Assembly (NCBI GenBank): GCA_020747065.1
Contig: JAGMVK010000005.1
Span: 1,364,001 to 1,428,000, forward strand
DNA: 64,000 bases
DNA from: Cadophora sp. MPI-SDFR-AT-0126
Lineage: Eukaryota > Ascomycota > Leotiomycetes > Helotiales > Ploettnerulaceae
Direction of reading: 5' to 3'
Positions 21,960-33,600 of the stretch are shown here, piece by piece (positions within the stretch are counted from its first letter, which is position 1; every line of letters begins with the position of its first letter). The notes below the pieces were generated by a model that was not told where the DNA came from, made no database searches, and saw nothing but the letters and a program-made list of their open reading frames with translations. Both the position numbers and the translations under genes were made by a program.

Positions 21960-24672
21960 AACACGAATCTAGTAAGGAGTCCCTATAAGCTTAGTTCTCT
22001 AATATTTAAAGGAATAGATAATAGTAAGCATCTCCTTATTATAGATAGCGTAGTTAAGCTCTATAGGAAGTATAGTCTTTAAGAAGAAGGTGATAAGAAA
22101 CTAGTTCTTATTGTACTTTTAGGAAAATACTCTAATAATAATACTATTACTTATATTAGTTTTAAGTAAGTAAGGCAGATCTTACTAGTAATGCCTTAAG
22201 AGAAGGGCCGAAGTAAGTATATACTTAAGGTAGTTAAAAGCTTCTTTATATTTTATAGTAAAGTAAAAGGGAATGTTATTTCTAGTAAGGTAAATAAGAG
22301 GTTTCGCTATAATACTATAATCGCGGATAAAGCGTTAATAGAAGTTATAAAAACTAAGGAAAGATTATATACCTTTAATAAAAGGAGGATAAGTCTATTT
22401 AGTAACTATAAAGATCTTCTCAGGATTAACTTCTAGGCCGGAGGTTAATATAACGAATCCTAGGTACTTAGTCCTTATAATTCTAAACTTACACTTCTTT
22501 AGATCCGCTTAGAGGCCTGCGTTTTATAGGTGTTATAATACCTTCTTTATATAAAGATAATACTTTAAGGAATCCTTAGAGTATATAAGAATATTATTTA
22601 AGTACACAGTATAAAAATCATTAAGGTAATTAAAGAGAATATTATTTATATAGCACTAATATATTGCTGAACTATTAGTAAGTTCAAATAGGAGAACCTT
22701 GCACTTATACGCTTTATATCTTATCCTAAAGATTATATACTCTTTTAAAGCTGGGTCCATTTGTATTCTATGGAATACTTAGTGAATATTAAGCTTCATG
22801 AAGATGCAAGCACTAGTAATATAAGCTAAGGTCTTATTAATTAATAAAAAAGGGTATCGATTCTTGTAAGTAAGGGAATTCAATACTTGGAAGTTAATAT
22901 ATAAACGAAGGGAGCTATTCGATTTCTTAATAAAGAGAATAGGGGCGGCGAATAGTACTTAGAAAGGTTTAATGAATCCCTTATTAAGGTTATCAGTAAT
23001 ATATTCTTTAATAGCTACAAGTTCCTTTACTAATATCTTATATAGTAGGGAGTACTTAAGAGCTTTCTCTTCTTTGCCTTCTAGCTTAATCTTATAGTTG
23101 TATAAGCGGTAGAGAGAGAATATATCACTTATTACTTTAGAAAATATATGAGACTATTTAGCGTATTCCGAGGGAATTACTAGTTCTATATCTAGCTTAT
23201 TAAGACGTATAGCGAATTATTATAGCATTATATAATGCTCAGCTAATTCGATAGCTAAATTAGAAATAGTAATAGTCCTATGTTATTCTTATAAACGTTA
23301 CTTGAGTAAAGTATCTATTTCTTAGATTATAGCTATAAATATCTTATCCGTGACCTTATACTTAATTAGTAGATAGAAAGCTGCGCTATTAATTGAAGTA
23401 ATATCTACTTAATACGTACTTCTTTATCTAATATTTAAAGCTCTTATAGGCCTTATTAGAGAAGTGCGGGACCAAGGTAAAGGGGTATTTATACTTAATT
23501 CTATAGGAGGATATATCTGTTAAGCTATTTTCCAAGGTGAATCAGTATAGTCCTTAGCTCGAGAGCTATACCCTTTTAAAAGGTGCAAAGAAGTATTGGA
23601 ATTAATAATAGAATTACTTAAGAGGTTCTTTTTTCTTTCCTATACGCTCTAAGGGTATAAATACCTATTTATAAATTAGGAAAGGGACTCCTTATTAACT
23701 TCCAAGATAAGAAACGAGTATTTATACTATAGGACATGTATTATAAGCCTTAAACTATTCTCTTATTATAGCTTTTATAAATATGAAGTTCCGGATTCTT
23801 TTCTTTATTCTGTAATAATCCTATTTATTATAAGATAAGGTACTACTTAGTTTTACGGTCTTTCCTTTATTAAGGAAGTATTATCGGAAATAATAGTAAA
23901 AGGAGAATTAATAACAGATGCTTTTATAAGGGAAAGTTTATATACAACTTAAGGCTAAGGGACATCGTCCTTCTTAATATTAATATTAGCGGGTTATTAA
24001 GCAGGAAGAGAATTATTATTAGAAACTAGGGTTATTAAGGGAATATAAGAGCTAGCACTTTACTAACCTTCTTTTATAAGTAAGAGATACTTAGCTCTTT
24101 CTTCTATAGGAGTTAGGTGAAGTTTTATACTAATAGCTTGTAAGGAAGGTGCAAGTAAAGCCGGTTCTTTAGGAATTATAGTATACTTAATCGTCTCCTG
24201 ACCCCTTTTATTTAACTCAGTAGCTTACTTTTCCAGATAGTACAATAGCTTACGGGAGTAAGGGCTCAGTGTTAAAGGTCGTGTTATTATCTCTTATAAA
24301 GGTATTATAGCTCTCTCTAGTCTCAACTTTCCATTGAGTAGTATACTTATAGAAGTGCTTACGCTAACTTCTTAATAGTTATATATCACGGAGGTAAAAG
24401 AGAGGTTATTAATAATAACTAGAGTATTAATAGTAGCGAGTTAATAAACTTAGGTAACGTGAAACTTTATAGAATTATTAGTTTCTAGATCTTAATCCTA
24501 CTAGGCGAAAGGAAAGGGTTTACTATGGAAGTAAAGGTTATATAATAAAAGAGAGTAATAATATCTATCTATTAGTTCTTACTCGCTTAGAGGTTTATTA
24601 GTGCTTTTCCTAAAGAGTTACGAAAAGGTTCTTATATCTAAAGATCGTGAAAAAGGTCTGGAATCGTCCTAT
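21960..24672 (-). mobile_element. RIP-degraded Ty3/Gypsy element E2, reverse-transcriptase part (inverted)
   Basis: The minus strand encodes a broken pol: a linker before RT near 23140, the RT core with a degraded FVKKSNGSLRFCIDF-like segment near 22900, and the start of RNase H (ELNYAIYNKEMLTII, near 22060) up to base 21960. Stops replace Gln/Trp codons throughout. Removing the intact element and the inversion joins base 21960 in frame to 36381, where RNase H continues with the DYKALEYF motif. The gag half is largely missing; E1 is inserted at its upstream end. Confidence 0.75.
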
Positions 24673-24929
24673 TGTGACGGACAGTCTGCGTAGTCACGTG
24701 CGTGTCGCAGATCACGGGACTTAGGTGTAACGGATAGTCTGCGTAGTCACGTGCGTGTCGCAGATCACGGGACTTAGGAGTTACGAGAGGTGACTGGACG
24801 CGACGTTGCGATAGGACTAGTAGCTGCACCTTCTGTACTTAAGCTAGAGGCTCCTTTCAAAACCTCTTTTCTCCTTATCTTTTCTATTTTATATTATAGC
24901 TATTAATAAACTTTTATTAAGCTGTTATA
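24673..24929 (+). repeat. LTR of E1 (5' LTR)
   Basis: A 257-bp LTR starting tgtgacgg and ending gctgttata, the inverted counterpart of 19401-19657. It is preceded by cctat (24668-24672). Two tandem units with CACGTG cores occupy about 24680-24780. GC content at its start is higher than in the surrounding degraded coding region. Confidence 0.85.
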
Positions 24930-27900
24930 TTAAAAAAGACTACCCTTATTTACGAAGGTCCTAATATTTCTAACTAATTCCTTAAGTACTTATTAAGTAT
25001 AATCAAGTTACACCTTTAGTTCCCCTCTCTCTCTCCCTCCCTTTTATAGCGCACTTATTTCCTTGAGCACTTTTTAAGCGTAATCGAGTTATATATCATA
25101 AGGCACTACTCCTTTCCTACTATATTAAAACTTCCTTTAGATAAGCGAAACTAACTCTTTCAGAAAATCTAATAAGACTTATTATAATTCTTTTAAAGTC
25201 CCTTTCTTTACTTACTTATTAGCGTTTCCTCTCTTCTTAATAATTAATTAATCTTACCCTTCTTATACTAATAAATCCCCTATTATTACCTAGTCCTTCC
25301 CTTATATTTCCCCTTATCACTAAACTAAAGAGCGCGGATAAAACGATCCTATACTACCTAGCTCGCGCCTTAATACTATATTTTTAATAGATAATAACTT
25401 TAAAGATAAAAATATCGAGTAGACCTTAGCTATATAGCTAGAGTAAATCCAAAAGGACTTCTAAAAATCGTTAAAGAAACTAGGTAAGTAATAGGATAAG
25501 TAAGATAAGACTATATAGTAAGTCCTTACTCTTCTAAAGTAATTAAGTACTTAGAATTCCCTTAGTAATAATAGAGATTCGAGTAGTAATAACTCTCTTA
25601 ATAGAGACCCTGGTCCTTCTTATCCTACTAACTAAGCTTATTATTTAAGTTACAGAAAATATTCCTAGGAATTATGTATTAATAAATTCTCTAGCGATTC
25701 TAAGGGCCTAGAGTAATATACCTAGTCCGCGTTAATACTAAGTAAGCTAAATATTAATTCTAATTATTACTTTAATAAAAAGTCCTGTATCGCTACAGTA
25801 TATAATTATACTAAAGGAAATACTTAAGATTACTTACTACTACGCTTTAAATAAGGAGTAATAGAGCTGTTTATTAATACTAAAGAAATAATCAATTACT
25901 TAAGCAGTATTTACAGTAATACTTTTAAATAGCGAAATACTAAGATAGCCCTAAATAAATTACAGATATTCTTAATAAAATTATTTACAGAATACTACCC
26001 CTGCTTTCTTAAATTAGTTCAGGATACTTATATTCCCTTTAATAGATACCTTATAACCCGCCTTTATAACTCTCTCTACCTATTCCTATAAGACTAAGCT
26101 ATATATAAGTTCACCCCTAATAGAAGTTTCTAAGATTTTATCTCTACTATAAATTTCTTAGATAAAGAGGTTTATTATACCTAGAAATAGCGCTACTAGA
26201 ATACTCTTCTAATTCATATAATACCCTTACCTGCCTAAAACTCTTTAACCCTGTTTTTACAAAGGGGTATAATTACTTTCCCCCCTATAAATAACACTAC
26301 CCTAGCCCTTATAGTTTCTGTACTCCTTTAATTACTTCCTACAGTCCCTAGTGCCTAAAAACCCACTACTTACTAGAACTATAAAAAAGTAAGATATATA
26401 GCTAAAAATTACCCTAAGCCTTATAATCCCATTAACTTAAGTATTTTAGAAATCAAAGTATTAGAATAGTTCTTAAGTAAAGACTTTTTTAAGGCTAATA
26501 AAGACTAGAAGGAATCAGAGGATACTATTAATTTAGAAAACTAGAGACCTTAAGAGAAGACTCCTTCTTAAGGTAAATAATTAATCTTTAGGAAATTAAT
26601 ATATATTAGTTAATAAGTAGTAAAAGTTTTATTATTCCTTATACACTATTTTATAATAGTATTAGAATTACTCTTCTTATATTATCTAATTTTAGAGTAA
26701 GTGGATTTGCCTTTATTAATACTAAATTTACTAAAGATCTCACTAAGAAGTTTAGTATTACCCTTACTCTACTCCTTAATCTTATATAAGTAAAAGGTTA
26801 CGATAATTAAGTTAATAATATTATATTATACGCTATTCTTTTAAATATACTAATTAATTAGTAAGTTCAAAAATAAATCCCTTTTATACTATTAGACCTT
26901 AAAAACTATAAGATTATCTTAAGGTAAATCTAAATAGTCTACTTTAATATATAGCTTAATATTAAGGACTAAAGCCTAGTATAATCTTATAATAAAGATA
27001 TCTCCACAGTACTCCTAAGACTCTTATATACTACCCGCGATACTATATAATCCCTAAATCCCCGTAATATCTAAGTCACTAACTAATAAAATATCTTTCA
27101 ATAACAGGCAGTAATAGATAAGAAAGACGCTACTTAATAAACTCAAGATATCACTATAGCTACTACTAGTATTACTAACAAATAACTAATAGAGCCGCAA
27201 ATTATAGAGCTACCCCCTTGCGAGCCTTAATATATATCCCTATTAACTACTATATATCGCATTACTCGCTAAGTAGCGTAAAAGAAATACTATAGTACTG
27301 AATAACTTTAGGAAATTCCTATATATTAATACTTAACCCTAGAATAGAGGACCCTACTAAAGATAGATATAGCTAAGATTAATATAATAGCTTTTTATTA
27401 TACTCTTTATTAGAAAGAATTAGAGTTCTTCATAATTACGCTAAGTAAGATAAATAAAGCTATTAACTAAGTAGTTTAAAAAGCTAAGCTATAGTTACTT
27501 CCTATTAAAGAGGAATCCTATAAGAATATCTTATAAAAGAAACTCCCTTCCTAGTATTAGAAGTATATTACTATATTCTTAAAGACTACTACTAATACTC
27601 TTTCTAACTTAATACTGGGGCTAGACTATAAGATTAAATTAAAAGCTGAAATCAATTATAGTTATAGGCTACTGTACTAATAAAGTAAAGTAGAACTCTA
27701 AGTAATGAAGAAATACCTTAAGGAGAATCTTAATAAGGGTTTTATTATCCCTAGCTACGCCCCTTTTACTTATCCTACTTTATTTATTAAGAAACTAAAT
27801 AATAGCTTACGCTTTTATATCAATTACTAAAGACTAAATAAGATTATATAGAAAAATTAGTACCTACTACCCCTAATCAATAAAGTCTTTACACGTTTTA

Positions 27901-28614
27901 GATAAGCTAAGGTTTTTACTAAAATTAATATCTAGAGTGCCTTCCACTATATATAGATAAATCCAGTTTTCAAAGAGTATACTATATTTTAGACCCGCTA
28001 TAGAAGTTATAAGTATAAGATTATGCCCTTCGGACTCACTAACGGCCTTATAATGTTCTAATAGCATATAAATAATATCCTCTTTAACTACCTTAATATA
28101 TTCTATACTATATACTTAGATAATATTATTATATACTTTAATAATCCTCTATAACACAAGGAATATATTAAGAAAGTCTTGCGCTACTTATAGTAGTATT
28201 ATTTTTCAGTAGATATTTGAAAAAGTAAGTTCTATATTAAGAAGATTAAATTCCTTAGTTTTTTTATTACTATAAAAAGAATCAAGATTAACTTAGTAGT
28301 TATAAAGTACATATAAAATTAGATCTCCCTTACTATAGTCTAAGGGATCTAGTCTTTCCTTAGTTTCTATAATTTCTACTATAAGTTTATCCTAAACTAT
28401 AGTAAGATAGCTAAACCCCTAGTAGAGCTAATAAAGACATTAACCCCTTTTAAGATAATCCCTACTCAACTCACAGCTTTCTAGGATCTAAGGAACGCTA
28501 TATTAGCTCTAGAATATCTAAAACACTATAATATATTACTAAAAACTCGGATTAAGATTAACGCCTTAGATAAAGTAATCGCAAGTATACTTTTGTAAAA
28601 GCACGAAGATAACT
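24673..28614 (+). mobile_element. RIP-degraded Ty3/Gypsy element E1, 5' LTR to RNase H
   Basis: The 5' LTR is 24673-24929 (257 bp, with the same internal tandem repeat as its partner). A degraded gag follows from about 25330, including a mutated CCHC knuckle near 26370-26420. Pol includes reverse transcriptase at about 27650-28560, where GFTNGL-like and FTKLDI-like motifs can still be followed through many stops. Coding breaks at 28614 in the first third of RNase H (KHEDN). The remainder is at 19401-21737 on the other strand. Together the two parts make about 6.3 kb. Confidence 0.82.
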
Positions 28615-28836
28615 TGTAACGTTGAAGTGACGGAAGTGCTGGAAATAGGGGTACTCAGGTTTAGCCGGAATATTACCGGACGGAAGCCGGACCAGATTCG
28701 TGTATATATAGGACCGCTCCTCCTGTGAGGGCTCCTTACCTTCTTGTTTCCTTCGTACCAGACCTATAATATTACTATTTGCCTACCCTCTTGCTCCCAT
28801 ACTTGATACTGCACTTAGTAATATTGCGTCGTTACA
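28615..28836 (+). repeat. 5' LTR of intact element
   Basis: A 222-bp LTR with TGTAACG...CGTTACA ends. It holds a TATA-like box (28703-28710) and, about 35 bp downstream, the likely transcription start where the self-primer sequence begins (28738). Confidence 0.95.
28703..28749 (+). promoter_or_regulatory. LTR promoter: TATA box and likely transcript start with primer sequence
   Basis: TATATATA occupies 28703-28710. ACCTTCTTGTTT occupies 28738-28749, about 35 nt downstream of the box, where a transcript would be expected to begin. This 12-mer is exactly complementary to the sequence just after the LTR (28839-28850). Confidence 0.6.
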
Positions 28837-28838
28837 TT

Positions 28839-28850
28839 AAACAAGAAGGT
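28839..28850 (+). other. Primer-binding site, probably self-primed
   Basis: AAACAAGAAGGT starts two bases after the LTR end and is a perfect reverse complement of ACCTTCTTGTTT in the LTR. No typical tRNA 3'-end complement (starting TGG) is seen here. This matches the Tf1/sushi mode, in which the 5' end of the mRNA itself primes reverse transcription. Confidence 0.65.
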
Positions 28851-29332
28851 CACTCCCGCCGGGGACGGCCTATATAATATCCCACCACCCAGAAGATACA
28901 GTCGACCGATTCTTATCCGAATCGCCCCCGATTGCTATCCTCGAAGAGTCAGGATTCCAGAGATCTCCTGAACGAACTGATGAACCAGGGTTTGGTTCTG
29001 CTCGTCGCAAATCAGTATAATCAGAGTGGAGTAGTCTTCATTGACAGAGACTCCAAATAACCCCCTCCGCACAGAGGCCGCTGTGGACAAATTTGAGGTA
29101 TCGCAACTACTGCTACCGGAACCCTCAAGTTTACGAAACTCTCTTAAACTACCTTCGTTCCCCTTCGGAACGCAACCGCGCAACTCCCACCGCCTATGGA
29201 GTTGCGGCGTACAAAAACTACCCTAATGCTAATATCCCTTGCTGGGAAATTGCGAAGTGTCCCCTCAACACTCCTGGAACCCCTATTTCGGGACTGACCC
29301 GAATCACGCCCGAATCTTCTCCTATTCCTATC

Positions 29333-30682
29333 ATGGATACCACTAACACGGCAGGTCCGTCTAGCGGAGCCACTGACAACACTCTCAACTCTCCAACTCC
29401 AGCCGGAAGCCTTTCTGGCCGCAGGACTCGAGGCAACAAAGGCAAAGGTCGCGCAAACCGAGATGAGAGAGACTTCAGCGACCCAGACGTGTTGAGAGGA
29501 ATTATCCAATCCATGGAGAATCGAAATCGTGCTCAAGAGGCCTCCTTGGCTCGTATCGAGCAATTGCTAATTTCCGCTCGAGCCACGCCAGTAGCACCCC
29601 CCGCCAATCCTACCTCGATTCCCCTTGGAACCGTGCCGCCGATTATTCGATCAACGGAAAGAGACGAATCCACAGGTCAGAGTGGACGTACCCCGTTTGA
29701 GCCAGAAAATACCCCCCTTACCACATACGGGGCGGAATCGGATGCCCCTCGGGGACCTAAGGCACAGCTCACAGAAAAGATCTCTCCCTTGGACGAAGGA
29801 ACCGACCCGACGTTCAAGCAATGGAAAGCTTCAGTTAAAGATCGATTAGAGGTCAACGCGAGTCTCTACCCAGACGCTCGAGCACAGCGAGCTTTAGTGT
29901 GGGGATCGACCACTGGCCTAGCCCGCTCTTACCTAGAGCCTCAATACCTGTCCGAAACTGATACGTTCCGGACAGCCCAGGAAATGATTTCTTTACTGGA
30001 GACCTACTTCCTTACTGGAAATGAAGCCTACGAGGCTCGTACTAAGTTCTTCGATATGAATATGCAAGAACCAGATCACGCACGCGAAACCTTTGCCCAA
30101 TTTCGTGCGAGATTCCAGAATACCGCAATCCAAGGAAATGTGGCCCGTACAGAATGGTTCTTCTTCATGTGGCTCAAAATCACCCCCCAGCTTCGTGCCG
30201 CCACCACGTCAGTCAAGAGCTTATGGCAAGACGACTACACGGCGATGGTAACCCATCTCATCTCAATTGACGCTGATAGGCGACGGAATGCGCAACTCAA
30301 CCCGTCTCTTGCCAGCCTCCGCAAATCAGACTCTCCCCGGAGGGCAGCTAGGTCGGGCCCCTTTCGGAAGACTTCCGGACCACCCACTTCTCAACCAGTA
30401 CTTAAACCTACTTCTTCTCCCAACGCTCCCTTCCACCACCACTCAACATCGCAGACCTTCGCAACTCCCACCCTACCGCGTCGGGAGGGCACGCAGAAAC
30501 CTCAGGGAGGTTCTGGCGACCCGCAGGTGAAGTGTTATGGGTGCGGAAAGTTTGGACACTACAAGTCAGACTGTCCCGAATCGGCTAAGGTTCAGGTCCT
30601 TGACGAGGAGGAAGTCAATGATGATGCTGAAGGGATAGTGGAGAGTGAGGAAGATCAAATGCAGGAAAACGAAGAGGCCTAG
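29333..30682 (+). CDS. Gag protein of intact Ty3/Gypsy element
   Basis: From the ATG at 29333 this encodes 449 aa; the frame is open upstream to at least 29093, so the true start is uncertain. A Ser/Thr/Pro-rich N-terminal part is followed by a retrotransposon gag domain (about 29800-30300, with WKASVKDRLEV and the later FRARFQNTA). A basic Pro-rich linker leads to one CCHC zinc knuckle, CYGCGKFGHYKSDC (about 30535-30576), for RNA packaging. The tail is acidic. It ends with TAG at 30680-30682, and pol follows in the -1 frame with a 31-nt overlap of open frames. A 26-codon upstream frame starts at about 28983 in the leader. Confidence 0.9.
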   Translation: MDTTNTAGPSSGATDNTLNSPTPAGSLSGRRTRGNKGKGRANRDERDFSDPDVLRGIIQSMENRNRAQEASLARIEQLLISARATPVAPPANPTSIPLGTVPPIIRSTERDESTGQSGRTPFEPENTPLTTYGAESDAPRGPKAQLTEKISPLDEGTDPTFKQWKASVKDRLEVNASLYPDARAQRALVWGSTTGLARSYLEPQYLSETDTFRTAQEMISLLETYFLTGNEAYEARTKFFDMNMQEPDHARETFAQFRARFQNTAIQGNVARTEWFFFMWLKITPQLRAATTSVKSLWQDDYTAMVTHLISIDADRRRNAQLNPSLASLRKSDSPRRAARSGPFRKTSGPPTSQPVLKPTSSPNAPFHHHSTSQTFATPTLPRREGTQKPQGGSGDPQVKCYGCGKFGHYKSDCPESAKVQVLDEEEVNDDAEGIVESEEDQMQENEEA

Positions 30683-33600
30683 GAAAAGACTCCTTCTTAG
30701 GCCTGCGCAAATGTGATCTGTCAAAACTCGATTTGAACTCTCTAATGGGGGGGAAGCAGTTCGTAGTCAATTGTACACTTAGTATGAATGGATTAGGAGT
30801 TGCACTCTCCGCATTAGCAGACACTGGAGCAAACGGTTATCTCTTCGTGAATCGGACCATATCCACACGCCTTTCGAGGGCGTTAGGAGTGAAGATTCAG
30901 CCCCTCCCGCACACTGTACCAATCCGTGGTTTTCAGAACTCCGTCCGAAGCCACGCCACCCACTACATGCGTCTGCACTTGACGATTGACGGTCGACGCG
31001 TGTATAACTGTCCCTTTGTGATCCTTGACCTAGGGAAGCAGGATATGATAATAGGCGTCAAATGGATGCGTCGATTCCGTCTCAAGTTGCAGACAGACCA
31101 GAATCGATTTTTGTGGCCATCTGATTACCCGCCTACCAAACAATGGTCTAGGGAGCTAGTCTTGCCCTTTCCACGCACGCAGCTCCCTCCACGACGAGAC
31201 TACCAGAGCGACGCAAACCGCAGAGATCTGGCAATCCAAAAGGACGAGATGCGACGAAAACATCTCCCCTTCACAGTTCAAATGCTAGGAGAACATCTCC
31301 TCCGAGTCGCTCCCGAACCGGCCCCGATATTGTCCCCCGCAAGTGAAGGACCTTTACGGGTCCGGAAATTAAAATGCAAACCATCGAGGACACCACCTAC
31401 ATCTGTGTTTATCTGCGAGATCAGCGCAAACGCCTTCCATTTCAACATGAAACGCAAAGATACCGAGTTCTTCCAAACCAGTATCTATGAGATAGACCGC
31501 ATCTTACAGGAACAGTATGAACCGGAAGATCCTGACACCGCCCGACTCCTATCCGAAAGGCTTCCGAAACAGTACCAACACCTGAAGTCGGCATTTTCCA
31601 AGAAAGATGCAGATACTCTTCCACCTCATCGATATTACGACCACAAGATTCATCTTGAGGGGCCACTACCTGACGCCTACTCTCCTCTCTATCGTCAATC
31701 AACAGAGGAGCTCAAAGTGATGAAGGAGTACCTCCTGGAGAATCTAGACAAGGGTTTTATCGAGTCGAGCCAGAGCCCATTTGCATCACCTGTACTCTTT
31801 GTCAAAAAGCCCGATGGAGGTCTGCGATTCTGCATTGATTATCGCAAGCTGAATGCCCTCACACGAAAAGACGCTTATCCAATCCCCCGAATCGACGAGC
31901 TCCTTGCTAGAGTGTCGAATGCAAAGATATTTACAAAATTGGATATTCGGGCCGCCTTCAACCGCATCCGCATGGATCCAGCCTCCGAGGAGTATACCAC
32001 GTTTCGGACCAGATACGGATCATATAAGTGCAAGGTACTACCATTTGGCCTTTGCAATGGACCTGGCACATACCAACGTTATATGAACGACGTACTCCTT
32101 GACTACCTGGACAACTTCTGCATGGCTTACCTGGACGATATCCTAATCTACTCCGAATCTGTAGGGGAACACCAGGCCCACGTAGAATCTGTACTGAAGC
32201 GTTTGATGGAAGCCGGATTGCAAGCTGACATCAAGAAATGCGAATTCCATGTCACCCGCACTAAGTACCTGGGCTATATAGTAACCACTGAGGGTATCGA
32301 GGCAGATCCGGAGAAGGTTGAACCACTGCGCAACTGGAAGTACCCCAAGACCGTGACAGCCGTCAAGTCGTACCTAGGGTTCTGTGGTTTTTACCGACAA
32401 TTCATACGCAACTTCGGGCTCATTGCCAAACCTCTGTCTGCGCTTACTCGACCTACAGTAGCCTGGAATTGGACAGAAGAGTGTCGCGTTGCGTTTGAAG
32501 AGCTCCGAAAGCAGTTGCTGTCAATTCAACGGATTTACCATTTCCAGCCGGAATTGCCTACCAAGCTGGAAACGGATGCTTCTGACGGGGTAATCGCTGG
32601 AGTGGTGTCACAACAGCACGACGACAAACAATGGTACCCACTCGGATTCTATTCGCACGTACTCAACGGTCACGAACCAAACTGGGAAATCCACGACAAA
32701 GAACTGTACGCCATCGTGGAAAGCTTTCACAAGTGGCGCCCAGAGTTGATGTCCCTTCGGAACAGAATCGAGGTATATTCGGACCACCGCTCTCTGGAGT
32801 ACTTCATGACCACTAAAGTGCTCACCGCTAAGCAAGCTCGTTGGATGGAATTTCTCTCTGACTTTAACTTCCAAATCATGTATACCCCTGGTAAAGATAA
32901 CCAGAGGGCGGACATCTTGAGCCGTCGGGAGCAGGATTTGGAAGTACAGAAACAGGTCCAGAAAGATAGTCGGAGCCGAACCCTACTGGCACCGGGAAGG
33001 CTCGACCCCCGCATCAATTCTGAGCTGGCGGAACGGTTTGTTTCCTCCGTAGTTGCGGCATCTCTCTCGCCGTTGACCACTGCCGAGGCAGAAGCTCCTC
33101 CGAATGCTCCCCTGGACTCTTTTAACCTCATTGAAAAGCTTTGTCAGGACAATCGTACTGCCTTTGCCGACGTGCGAAAATCCTTACCCAAAGACTACTC
33201 GATTAAGGATGGACTCCTGCTCTTCAAAGATCGACTCTGCGTACAACGCAATACTCCCCTTTGCACCAGGTTGATCAAAGAAGTGCACGACCAGCCGTCC
33301 ATTGCTCACCCCAGTGGGTTGAAGACGTATCAACTCCTGGCCCCGAAGTACTACTGGGTCGGAATGGGTTCGGACTGCAACCGGTACGTAAGAAATTGCC
33401 GAGCCTGTCAATTCTCGCACTCCAAGCATTCCAAACAGCAAGGCCTTCTCCACCCACTACCAATTCCAAGTTATCCTATGCAGCATTTGTGTATGGATTA
33501 CAAGGATTTCCCAAAGGACAAGCATGGTTACGACAGAATCCTAGTGTTTATCGACCGCCTGGGAAAGGATTCCGTGACGATTCCTTGCCACCAAGATATT

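Noticed and set aside
19401..24929. Inverted 257-bp repeats looked like terminal inverted repeats of a large DNA transposon.
   Set aside because: They flank retroelement gag and pol sequence, border a polypurine tract, and become ordinary direct LTRs once the LTR-mediated inversion is undone.
27873..28067. 64-codon minus-strand frame in E1.
   Set aside because: It is antisense to degraded reverse transcriptase and arises from AT-rich decay.
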